Shown piece after piece: positions 49,171 through 60,078 of a DNA stretch of 64,000 bases. Where the stretch lies: the NCBI GenBank assembly GCA_000711775.1, contig ARYC01000359.1, positions 62,001-126,000 on the forward strand, read 5' to 3'. Numbering within the stretch: position 1 is the stretch's first letter; each line of letters starts with the position of its first letter. A program made the translations under genes and the position numbers. This stretch comes from Oxytricha trifallax. Taxonomy: Eukaryota; Ciliophora; Spirotrichea; Sporadotrichida; Oxytrichidae. A model generated the notes under the pieces. The model had not been told where the DNA came from, made no database searches, and was given only the letters and a program-made list of their open reading frames with translations.

Positions 49171-50758
49171 TCAATTCATTTTAGAAAATGATAAATAAAA
49201 TAGAATTGCAAATAATAAATATAAACGCAGTTTATATTAGGGGGGAATTATTTATAATTAAGCAAACATTTTTTCGCAGTTTTATATTTATATTGATACA
49301 TATACTTAAAACTATTAAATTAATGCCAGTTATTCTGTATTTTTTATTTATTATTTCCAAATGTTTTGTATTTTATCAATAATGCTTATTTATGGAATTG
49401 ACATGATATTGCGACTGTCCTCCACACTTCCATCAGTCGTAGTAAATTAGTTCCTTTCATTTATTCCATTGTCTATTTAATTTAAATTTTGTGTTTTCTG
49501 TGATATTATTTATGAATTATAGCTTTCTGAGACCTCATTATGATAATTTTGATGTCTTTATTGGATTTATTAATTGTCTTTGCTTTGTCTTGATTCTATT
49601 ACAGTTTACAAAGGCAGTCCAGAATTATTAAAACTGTTATTTACATAGTTATTTATATTCAAATTAGCTATATGATTATAGTTTTATTGCTGGTAAATTT
49701 ATTAATTATTTTGAGTATACTATTGGTTATGCTATTAGAATGAAGTATTGGGTTAACTTGTTGGTAAATTAGAGATAGTGTTACTAAAATTGAAGTTTTG
49801 ATTGTTGCTAATATTTATATACTTGAGCTACTGTGGAGAAATTTGCCTCTCTCCATTTGAGCTGTGCACACTCTAATTTTACAAGCTGTGATTGTTTATG
49901 CTTCGATTGTGTTGTTCCTGAATAGACTATTACTGTAATGAATCTTATTATAACTTAATCTAGAAATGTGTGCGCTTTAAATGCCTAGAGTAATTTGACA
50001 CTCTATTCCACCAATCATTGTCTATCTTCTTCTTGTCAAGCGTGGATTTAACATTTATAATGTTCTGAATCATTCTCTCGTTTTCGAAGGCAATTCTCCT
50101 GATTTCTTCTCTCTTTTTTGAAGTTAGGCGCTTCTGCTAGAGTTGAAAGAAATTGGAGTGGGTTTAAGTGAATTAGCGGGAAGGATCATCAGAGTATATT
50201 TTATTGGGAGTTACTTTAAACTATTTCAAATTAGTTAAATTGTATTTAATGTAACTTTTAGACTTTATTGGGGGTGGACACATTCATGTTATTTGAGGAA
50301 CTATCTGTGGGAGACTGCTAAAGGCCAAAGTTTTAAATAAAATATTAATAACTTTATCTTTAAATTTCTCTGCTACGGACTCATATTGCCAGATGTAGAA
50401 TTAATCTAATTGAGTTCATTTCTAAATCTATTGCCTTTATTCATATTATAACTGCCAGTGCTGACATTTCTTTTTTACTTAAAATTATATAAATTATTGT
50501 TGTTATGAGACAGAGGTGAATTGTTTCTATCTAATGATAATTAATGACTATTATTTAAAAGTGTTGAGTATTACTGCGATTACTCATTAGATATAAAGTT
50601 TTATCTTCTGCTGAAGAATGATCCTTCTTTTATTTTTTGTAATTTTTATTTGTGATTTGCGAAATCTCTAGAAAAGGGATTTATTTAACGAGAAATGGTT
50701 ACTTTAAATTCTCATGCACATCTGAAATATTTTTCGTGAAGTATGACGTTCCTCTCAT
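49171..50758 (-). CDS. CFAP97 (Hemingway)-like protein, about 487 aa
   Basis: ATG 50758 to TGA 49171 after removal of three IESs (50200-50263, 50331-50358, 50692-50723). The central block KKREEIRRIAFENERMIQNI, followed by about 30 residues with DNDWWNRVSNYSRHL, fits the CFAP97/Hemingway motif of cilia-associated proteins: a basic helix with an E-N-x-x-[ML] core, then an aromatic segment. The rest is Asn/Gln-rich. In animals such proteins are needed for sperm flagella and motile cilia, so a ciliary role is likely. The exact C-terminus is uncertain because the last 60 codons are AT-rich. Confidence 0.65.
50200..50263. other. IES, pointer TTTATTGGG
   Basis: 64 bp in the CFAP97-like gene with a 9-bp pointer at 50200 and 50264. 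The join reads STPNKIYSDDPSR in frame. Confidence 0.85.
50331..50358. other. IES, pointer TTT
   Basis: 28 bp in the CFAP97-like gene. Only the TTT join keeps frame, reading QQRNLNFGLQQSP. Confidence 0.65.
50692..50723. other. IES, pointer GAAAT
   Basis: 32 bp near the 5' end of the CFAP97-like gene. GAAAT at 50692 and 50724; the join reads TKNISRQINPFSRD. Confidence 0.72.
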
Positions 50759-50883
50759 TTTATTATTTTATTAAAAACACACTAAAATTCACTATATTAA
50801 TTACGTTTACAGATAATACACACAAAATTAAAGAGTTTAATAATCCTTAAATTACTGTAATTTACAATTTTATTATAATTAAG

Positions 50884-52331
50884 TCACTTGAATATTGGTT
50901 GAAATGCTAAGAGACTTATTAATGATCCAGAAGCTATGCCTAAATTTAGCATTACCGATATAACATAGCCACCATACTCTTTCTCCTTATTCTTAAGTCT
51001 TGCATGAAAGCTACTGCTAGCAGCCACACTAAACAGTCCTCCGCTTAATCCAACTAAAAATGAATTTAATATAACCATAGCTGGATGAGACCATATTTCA
51101 GAATTCTTCAATCCAATCAAAAATGTTGTAGCAATTATTATACCTCTAGATAGGCAGGTTAATACTAGATAGATCCGAGAATATGATGATTTTAATCTGC
51201 TTAAAGTTCTACCAACTAAATTTCCCAAGTTAAAACCTAGGTTTATCATGAACAAGTCCCACTATCTGAGCTCAAACAGAGAGAATTTCTTTTGGAATAA
51301 TATACCAGGATAGAGCATATATGATATTAGAAAATTCAAAAATAGAACGAGACTTTCAAGCCAAATCTTCTACATTAATCCAAGATAAAAATACAACCTT
51401 CCCGGATTTTGAGATTTCGCTTGTTTTAATTTATAATGATCAGTCATTGAACCTTGTCTAATCATAGTTTTGATATAGTTTTCCTATTATACTAAGGATA
51501 TCGTTTCTATCTATCTTTTCTTGATGAAAAACTGCACATAATCTGATCTGAGGAAATACTATAGAAAAGTCTTAAATAAACTTTATTAATTTACAGGTAA
51601 TGATATTAAGCTAATTGTAAGAATGACTGTAGTAATTGTGAAGTACATAATTGTCCCTTTAAATAAAGACGAGTCATCAGTAGCATCAAATATCAATAAA
51701 CATATCATTCTGATTATTAAAGTTATTATCGCACTCATAGCTTATCCCTAGAGCATTGAACCTGTGAATACTGGCTCTAAAACAGCTGCTAACCCCAAAT
51801 TTAATGCCATCATTAGACCCAAACAGATTCCTTTAAAAACATGATTATGATATTAAGTTTACAACTTACCAAGTAAGGTTAATATGACAATTGATAGAAT
51901 CCAAGCTGTGTCTTAAGAAGTATATTCAGTAATAAATGGGAATACTATCATCAATATTATTATTGGTATATATGCAGCTATAAACTTGATTTTATATGAA
52001 AGAGAGTTCATAAACATAAACCCTATCCATATGCCGAAAAGCTGAGTAAAACTCACAACTAAATTAAACACATATTCTGGGTGGTAATCGCTCAACTATA
52101 TATTGTTTTAAATCAAAATAGTATTACTTTTATGATAAAATAGTCCATATCAATCAATATAGCTCCAACTGGAAGTAAAGTACAAATGCCATATAAGAAA
52201 TTCAATCACAGTAAATACTTATGCTACTGAGGAGTTAATGAACTCATTACATTATTATCTGAATTTTATCGAATTAGAGTTTATTGTTAGGTTTAATCTG
52301 CATCAATATTTTCAGATTACTTCAGTGACAT
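50884..52331 (-). CDS. Equilibrative nucleoside transporter-like protein (SLC29 type), 446 aa, one in-frame TGA
   Basis: About ten or eleven hydrophobic helices. Introns 52096-52127 (32 nt), 51831-51869 (39 nt), 51559-51594 (36 nt). Features that recall ENT carriers: an early LYGICTLLPVGAIL helix, a long cytoplasmic loop after helix 6, and FMINLGFNLGNLVGR in the C-terminal half, like the family's FxxxDxxGR. Codon 42 is TGA (52206-52208) in an otherwise well-behaved helix, KYLL-TGA-LNFLYG, where Trp or another hydrophobic residue would be expected. It could be an allele lesion, a base error or recoding. No IES. The substrate is inferred from the family only. Confidence 0.68.
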
Positions 52332-52434
52332 TTTACAAATTATTAATTAATTAGCAATATCATTATGAATCTTATTATAATTAAATTAATTTTTATATTA
52401 TTAATGCTTATAATTACTTCATTAACTATACTAA

Positions 52435-54623
52435 TCATTACTTAGGCATAGCACCCATTAATTGCTTGAGTTTACCACCAGCAAGGAGACATTTGAGCAT
52501 GTCAGTATCCAAATCATTTGCAACAGCATACATAGCCAACTCCATCTTCCTGTCCCCAATATTCTTAGTGATCTAATCTCTCTACAATTATGGAATATCC
52601 TCTTTCTATTAGAAATACTTTTGTAAATTGTCAAACATAGCAGTGAGTTCTGGCTTATGCTTCAAATTCTTGAAGACATCTTAAGATTTTATTTCTCTGC
52701 CAGTGATAGTTATAAATTCGTGAATGATTAAAGGGGATTTTAAAAACTTGTTTACGAGTAATTAGTCCTTCATAAAATTGATAAGATAATTTATCTTAAA
52801 ACCAGCTTCATCTTCAAGAGTGTGAGAGTTAGATTTATTTTTATCATGCTTTCTTAGTTTCAAAAGTATCTGGCCGAGGTTTGCAAATTTTACAGATTCT
52901 TACTATGACAAATTTAGCCAGAGCTAATAGTCTTCCATTTAAACTTTATCATAAATCATTTTGTCTTTCAGTCTGTCTAATCTAATCATAAGTGTAGGGT
53001 GTGCAACTGCGCAATAGTACAGCATGTTATATTTAATGAGGTGGTCATTAAGTGGGAAGCACACTACTTTTAAATCTCTACGCTCCCCATAGATTTGGAC
53101 ATTACACCCTAATATTTCTATGTCCTTATTCAATAGCATATAATGCGCTTATGTTTATAGTCTACTTGGTAATGAAATGTCATCTGCATCCATTCTTGCA
53201 ATAAACTCAACACTTTCTATTTGTTTGGCTTTTTATATTGAGTAATTAAGAGCTGAAGCTATTCCCTAGTTTTCTTGTTGTTCATAGTAATGAATTCTAC
53301 CATCTTCTTTTTAGTGTTGCTTGATAATTGTAGCAACATCAGGATTTGTAGAACCATCATTCACAATAATGAACACAAAGTTCTTATAAGTCTGATTTAA
53401 GATACTCTTTATAGCTTCACCTAGATACATAGCATCATTATAGACACTCATTATAACTGCAACTTTTGGATTTTAAAGGGTTTGTTCTACTTTAGGATAT
53501 AAGACAAAGTCACCGATGTGAACTGAGTTGAATTGTTAAACTGCATAATAGTTTTCAATGTCAAGACAATCTTAATCTAATAAATATATAAATTATCACC
53601 ATTAAGTAAGCTTTAATTAAGATAGTCAAGTACATCTTCCTCTTCTTTATTTTTATCAGCCATTTTACTTTCTTCATCTTACTTTCCTACTTTGAATTAA
53701 TAAACTGGTGTCTGATAAACATCTTGAACTTTATTGATAGTAATAACAGTCATTACTGGGTTATTGAGACACATGCAATACTACTAATCCATGCATAATT
53801 TCTACCTTTTAATGACAACATTGCCAATGTACTCGAAACTATTTGGCTTAAGTATCTTATTTCTTTCTTTCTCGTCTGCCAAATTCAATATACCGTCCAC
53901 AACATCAATCACAGATTCTAATCTATAGAGAGATCCGCAGAAGTCAAATGGGTAATTCCAGTCCATTTCACTTTCACTTCTTCTGTACTTTAAGAATCTA
54001 AGATGAGTCTAGTCTATCACCTGAAATTTCGGCATGTTGGAAATCAGTTTATCTTGAGTATGCGAGTAAACTATGCCTGGGTAGAGCTTTAAATGTACAG
54101 CATAGATCTGATGGTCTGAGTACAACTTGAACAAAATATCTGTGAGTTTGAATTCTCTGAAGAATATCATGTCATCTACCATAAATGAGAAAAAGTTCAC
54201 GATGTTGTTATTACTGCTGAATTACAAGGATTCGGGAATGCTCTCGTAGATAACATTCTTTAATTATGAAAGAGTATCTTCCTCTTTAATGAAGTTCACT
54301 TTACTTTAGTATTCTTCAATTACTTTATTGTAAAGGGGTTGGTATATTGATTAATCTGAATATGTGTAAAGAACAAAAATAGCCACATTCAGTTGGATGT
54401 TGAAATACTCAGGCAACTGCAGATATGTCACTCCATCATCTGTAAATATTTGAGAATTTTCTGAAACTCCATACTTTAATAGAGTCTTTAGCAGTTGCTA
54501 CAATTGAAAAGGTCTGTCTTTAGAGTATACTAAAACTTTCAAATAGAAATGCATGTGAGTTTGAGTGTTATTTGTTGCATATTCAGACAGTGAGTTTGAT
54601 GAACCAACTGGCTTTCTCTCCAT
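52435..54623 (-). CDS. Two-domain glycosyltransferase, C-terminal GT2 (721 aa)
   Basis: ATG 54623 to TGA 52435; the only intron is 23 nt (53577-53599), among the shortest known in any eukaryote. The N-terminal half looks like one GT-A-type transferase: VLVYSKDRPFQLQQLLKTL, LYTYSDQSIY, and FSFMVDDMIFF with a possible metal-binding DD. The C-terminal half is a typical family-2 transferase: VAVIMSVYNDAMYLGEAIKS, IIVNDGSTN, QGIASALNYSIQ, and ARMDADDISLPSRL with the DxD-like motif. No signal peptide or membrane helix, so probably cytosolic. Sugar and acceptor are unknown. No IES. Confidence 0.85.
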
Positions 54624-54741
54624 CTTATAATTTTTATTTTAAATTATCCAGATATATCATTTGATATAATAATACTATGAAAGAGCATGGATTACAAATA
54701 TATGAGTTATAGCAATTTGTAAATTAAAATCTGAATAAAAT

Positions 54742-56925
54742 ATGAGAAAAGAAGATAAAGTTTTCACAAAGTCCTTTAATCAATACTCTCCGATACAAAC
54801 AATTAATAATGGCAATGGTGATAAAGACGACTTACTGAGATCTAATTCTAGTTAATATAAAGTTTTTAAACTGGGTCCTGAAGGGCCAGAAGAAATAAAC
54901 TTCGTAGAGTGGGCTAGTGATTTAAATAGAAATCACCCAATTGCGAAACAATATTAAGCTTAGAGAAAGAATTTTTTTGATTAGATCAGGAAGGAAAGAG
55001 CTGCGATATAAGTCAAAATTAATTAGGGTATTAAGACACCCTCTAATGTTGAAAGTACATCAAGAGCACTTTCAACCAGTCATTCAAGAGGTATAAATAT
55101 ATTAACAAAAAATTAATGTGATTTGCTAAAATTATTTTAATAAAAGCGATAGAATAACACCAAATAGCAATTAAAACTTAAAAACCTTTTTTTGTAAACA
55201 ATGCATGGGGTTTTAGAAATAAAATAATGTAATATTAATAATAAATTTAATATTTATAATATTAACTATTAAAATAGTTATCAAAATATTTTAGCATTAA
55301 AATTATCTTTTAAAGATAAAAATATCGCATAATACATATAATAAACAATATATTACTTATGAGACAGTAAAATTGTTTTTTTAATTTTGTCAAGTTATAT
55401 ATTTTAAATAGTAGATATTTTATATATTCAATATTATTAGCAAGAATTTAAAAATGTTTAAATAGATATATCATAAAATTAATTATAGTAATTATACACT
55501 ATAATTTTAGTGATACCAGTTTATTCTTTTAATTAAAATATTTGTATAACTTTAATCAATTCTATATAAATAAGTGCAAGTTCTTGAATATATTTATGTT
55601 TTTAGGGTATAAATAAAATTTCAAGGAATTACTTTTCTCCATTGATAAGGTTGCAGACCACCTCTACTAATTTCAACACTAGAAATTAAACTACGTTAAG
55701 AAAGGGCTTTAACATAAAACTAGAATCAACCACAACTGATGCAAGTCCAATTCAGCTGTTTAAAACTCAATCTACTTTTAAATCAGCTATTCATTAGAAT
55801 AATTAAGGGTTTATTGCCAATTTAGAGTAACCAGGATTTACACCTTTAGAATAGCAATCCAATTACACTTCCTTAAGACGTTTTAATAAATTATCCCAAG
55901 GAGATACAAGATCCCTGCTTAACAAATCATGCTTAAAAAATTTAAAATCAGAGAATCCACTTACAAATAACTTCGATATTTCAAAGTCAAAGTTAGTCTC
56001 TTAAGTCAGGAAACACTTGAATCTAGTGTCTCACTTCAATAACTATGAAAATAAATTCTTAGACTCAAAAGATGCTGCTCAATTTCAAACTTAAAATCCA
56101 ATTAATGTATACTATCAAATAGCGTAAAATCCTGATTATTGTTTCAATCCATCAGAAATACTGCAACCTGCTAGCAAGATTGACGTTTAGTAGTTACGAG
56201 AAAACTATAAAACCAGTTGTCATACAGATTCAAGAGCAGCAAGATTTGAAAAGAGCGATTATGAGCCAATAATGCAACCTATGACCAGTTATTAAGGTAA
56301 AAGAAAGCAAATTGTACTTGAAAAACAAAAGAGAAGCATAAGTATGATGAGTTAATACGAAGACTAAGTCAGGAAAGATATTTAAATACAATAAAAAGCA
56401 AATGATAATAAAGCAACTGTAAATCTCAGAAAGAGCTAGGAAAGTATTATGACTAAAAGCACTCTTAAAAACAATTAAAGTGTGATGAGTTTTAAGCCAA
56501 GATAATCAATATCATCAATATCAAAATTATCAAGAAATGTCCTAAAAAAGCATAATTAAAGCGTTTCAACCACACAGTAACCTAAAACTCATAATGAATC
56601 CATCAATGATTTTAAGACTGAAGAGCCTGAATTTCCACTAACAGGATATAACTACAAACGATATTTTAACGAAGGTTCCTTGTTAATGAATGTAACAATG
56701 AGTGCACATAAAATAAACAATATGCTGGAGTTGATGGATAAGAATATGATTGAAAAGCGACAGTAAATGCACAGATTCAAGTATGATGTGCTCATCAATA
56801 GCAGTAAAAAAGTTAATGAGAGAAATAGAGTGATTGAGAGATTAAAGGTGAGAGTTAGGACACCAGATATAACTAGTAATAATATCAAAATCAAAGGAAA
56901 GCTCGTAAAATAAAGGGATGAGTGA
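54742..56925 (+). CDS. Low-complexity basic protein of unknown function, 555 aa
   Basis: ATG 54742 to TGA 56923 with one 516-bp IES (55090-55605). Ser/Asn/Lys-rich throughout; no membrane segment. A short conserved-looking block lies near the N-terminus (FVEWASDLNRNHPIAKQY) and a basic helical segment near the C-terminus (NNMLELMDKNMIEKRQQMHR). Starts 118 bp from the divergent glycosyltransferase gene. No homologue recognised. Confidence 0.65.
55090..55605. other. IES, pointer GGTATAAATA
   Basis: 516 bp with the longest pointer in the window (10 bp), at 55090 and 55606. The inside is AT-rich and closed in all frames; the join reads SHSRGINKISRNYFSP. Confidence 0.9.
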
Positions 56926-57006
56926 ATAAATTAGTAAATAACCATTGTAAATATAGTGAAGTAAAATTGTTAAATTCTATAAGTGTTAATACAGTAATAA
57001 AAATTA

Positions 57007-57591
57007 TCAGAAATTGAAGCTGGGATCAGTGAATCTTTCTTCAGGTACGAGTTCATTTAGTTTTCTTTTGAAAAAAGCAGCATCTTCTGCCAATTAAGCA
57101 TTAGTTGAATTATCTTCTGCAAGCGTCTTTAAGAAACTATTGTGATACATTAGTTGAATGAATTGTATGCTTACTTTTCATCAAATTTTTCAATTAATGG
57201 GTATATATCGTCATTATTCTTGAAATCTCCCTTGAATCTGGGTATTATATGCACATGCAAGTGATTAATCATTTGACCTGCTCCCTGTCCTTCCTGTATC
57301 GACACTGTGGATGAGTCTGTTTAGTAGTAGTCTTATAAGAATCTAGTAAGCAATTGTACTGTCAAGGAAATTTCAAACAGATCTTTAGTATCAAGATCTC
57401 TGTATCTAGCTATTGCGTTACGAGGACAGACCAAAACATCTAAATGAAAAGGATTACAATATAATTAATGGGTGCTTACGCCCTTTTGCTATTGGATTGT
57501 GAACAACCATAGCGAAGACACCTCCTCTGCTAAAGAATAGATAGTTTGGATTAATGGTAATAGTCCCAAACTTAATTGAAGTTGATGCCAT
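57007..57591 (-). CDS. FHIT: FHIT-like histidine-triad hydrolase, 168 aa
   Basis: ATG 57591 to TGA 57007; introns 57440-57479 and 57137-57174. The protein aligns end to end with bis(5'-adenosyl)-triphosphatase: the FSRGGVFAMV strand, IAKGHVLVCPRNAIARYRDL, SIQEGQGAGQMINHLHVHII with the HLHVHI histidine triad, then PRFKGDF and NDDIYPLIEKFD. The active-site histidine is the middle one of the triad (HxHxH). Hydrolyses Ap3A-type dinucleotides. Length fits (human FHIT 147 aa). No IES. Confidence 0.92.
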
Positions 57592-57967
57592 TATTATAAT
57601 TATCTTATATTATTAATCAATTATTAAATTAATCACATTAAAACAAAAAGACAAATAATTTTAAAATTATTTGAATTAGTTTCTTATATTTTTTATTAAT
57701 GCTGAATGAAAGTCAAAAGTAGACTTATATAAATGCATATAGATTTTTTATTTATTTATTAATGATGCATTAATTGAATCTAAGCCACAATATTTTCACT
57801 TAAAAAAACGGAATTTAATATTGTTATTGGTATGATAATTATAATTAATTCCTAATTATTTCTTGGCTTATTCTTAAAATATAAATCTATTTATTTAATT
57901 TAATAATAAACTTTCAAAAATGATTGGAGTAATAATATAGTAAATTAACAAAGTTATTTCTTAGAAA
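57592..57967. other. Intergenic, nothing seen
   Basis: 376 bp of AT-rich DNA between the FHIT-like gene and the channel gene; no open frame or repeat. Confidence 0.4.
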
Positions 57968-60042
57968 TCAGAAATTAGGTTCTTTCGAATTGAGTGGCCA
58001 ATTACTGTGATTATATGTATCTTTATTCGGTTGCGTAACATTTCTGATGCTCAATGTATTTGCTCCTGCATACATATCACCATTATCAAAACCTATTTCC
58101 TCCAGCTGTGCTTCTATGTCATAAGAGTCTTTATAATTAGTTTGAATGACTTTATTTCTATGCTTCCTGACTTCCCCTGTGTTCTCTCTGTGTTGCTTTA
58201 TCTCTACGAAATTGTAATTTTGTAGGTTCTTTGGGATATTGAAGTATGAATATGATTCAACTTCTCTTTCTTGAGTTTGATAGTGAGTATCTTTGGAACC
58301 TTGATTTTACCCAAGTGAATCGTAGCAGCTGTTCCTTTGCCTCCTGTCGTTTCCATTTCTCCCTTGAAAAGTATACTCCAAATTTATCTTCAAATCACCC
58401 TCATCAAGCTTCCTGCTCTTCCTCTTTTCTCTTTCTTTCTCTTGATCTTTTGATTTTATACTCTCAGCACCTAGATTTGATAGGTATTTAAAAATAAAGC
58501 AACAATTTCAAAGAATATTACTGAATATTTTAGATATAAAAATTGTAATTAAAATGTTTATTTACACTTTATTACATGAAATATTAAAGCTTATTAATTA
58601 AATTTGAAATTAAAAATATAATGATAGTTATTTAAAAAGAAGAAACTTATTAAAATAAACAATTGATATTAAAATGGCAAAAACAATATTATAACATTTT
58701 TTAATAAAAAATATAAAACTTTTAAAAATATTACTTAATAAGAATATAACCCTTAATTTGACTGATTATTAGTCTAGTGTCTTTAGCTATTCTTGATTGT
58801 TTTATCAGAAGATAGAACATTCTTATCAGAACTAAATAGTACAGATGAGTAGCTTCGTTCTTCTTCAATGGAACCAAGTCCCTGCCTAACGGAAAGCAGA
58901 TGCTTCAGTTACTGCAAATTATTTAATTTTTCATTGTATCTTCCCAGATAGTCACTAACTTCTTTCCTTACAATCATGAGTAATGCCAAGTTCTCAAAGA
59001 CATCCATGAATTAATAGTCTTTATGGTGATTGTACTTTGGTAGATCTACTAATGCCAAATACTCCTCTTGCTTCAAATAATTGAACTCGTAAGACGAATC
59101 CCAACCAAGCGGATCCCCAAGGTAAATCAAGAACTTTCCATAATTTGTGCATCTAATAAAAGTTGTGGCCTATTATTTATTATGTTAACAACTATTCTTA
59201 CATTAGGGTCAAAGACTGACCAAATCTCTCTGAAGTGATCGCTGTGATCTGAGTTCAGAAGTTTATTGTCTTTCTCTGTTATATCATGGAATCCTTAAAG
59301 TATAATTGCTATGAATAGTTTAAGGTAGAGTAAGTCCACAAGAACAACATAGGAGAAGAAATATATCAATGAAAAGTAGTAGTCACCACATCCAATTGTC
59401 TCATCTACAAGAATAAATTATCAAGATTCAAGCTTACAATTATTGTTCACGTAATCATCATATGTAGGATTTTTTATGCATTGAAATTGATTTTATATAC
59501 CTTATTAGTAGTCATTCATAAGCTTAGGCCAGTCTCCACCAGTAGATATTCTAAAGAGAGCTTATATAGAATTTCCCATATTCTGAAAGTTTGCATCGTT
59601 ATTTATCAATCCTCCAAGTTTAACATCAGCAAACAAATACATACCCAGTATTGAATAAATAAATATTATCAATAGTAGAAGACTACCAATATTGGCCAAT
59701 GCTGGTAGAGCTAACATGAAAGTTTGAAATATAATTTTAAGGGATTTATTTCTTCTGAAAAGCTTAAATACTCTCCCAATTCTAAAGGATCTAACTATAG
59801 TTGTATTAGGGCCAAGTTGCACACTAGTCTTAGAAGCCAATATCATGCTGATGATAGTAATAACAGCAATTAAAACATCGAAATTATTCCAATCATCTTT
59901 AAAATACCTCACCCCAAATGCAATTATCTTAATGACAACTTCAGCAATAAAAACAAAGGCAAAAACGTAATTTATTGTCTCTGTCACATTATCCAAAGCT
60001 TAATGTTGACCATACCATTCAAAAATTAGTATACAAATATTA

Positions 60043-60078
<36 letters not shown>

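Noticed and set aside
57968-58474. Separate small gene with a missing 5' exon
   Set aside because: Joining at the 6-bp pointer ATTTGA puts this block in frame with the channel's C-terminal tail, so it is the last part of that gene.
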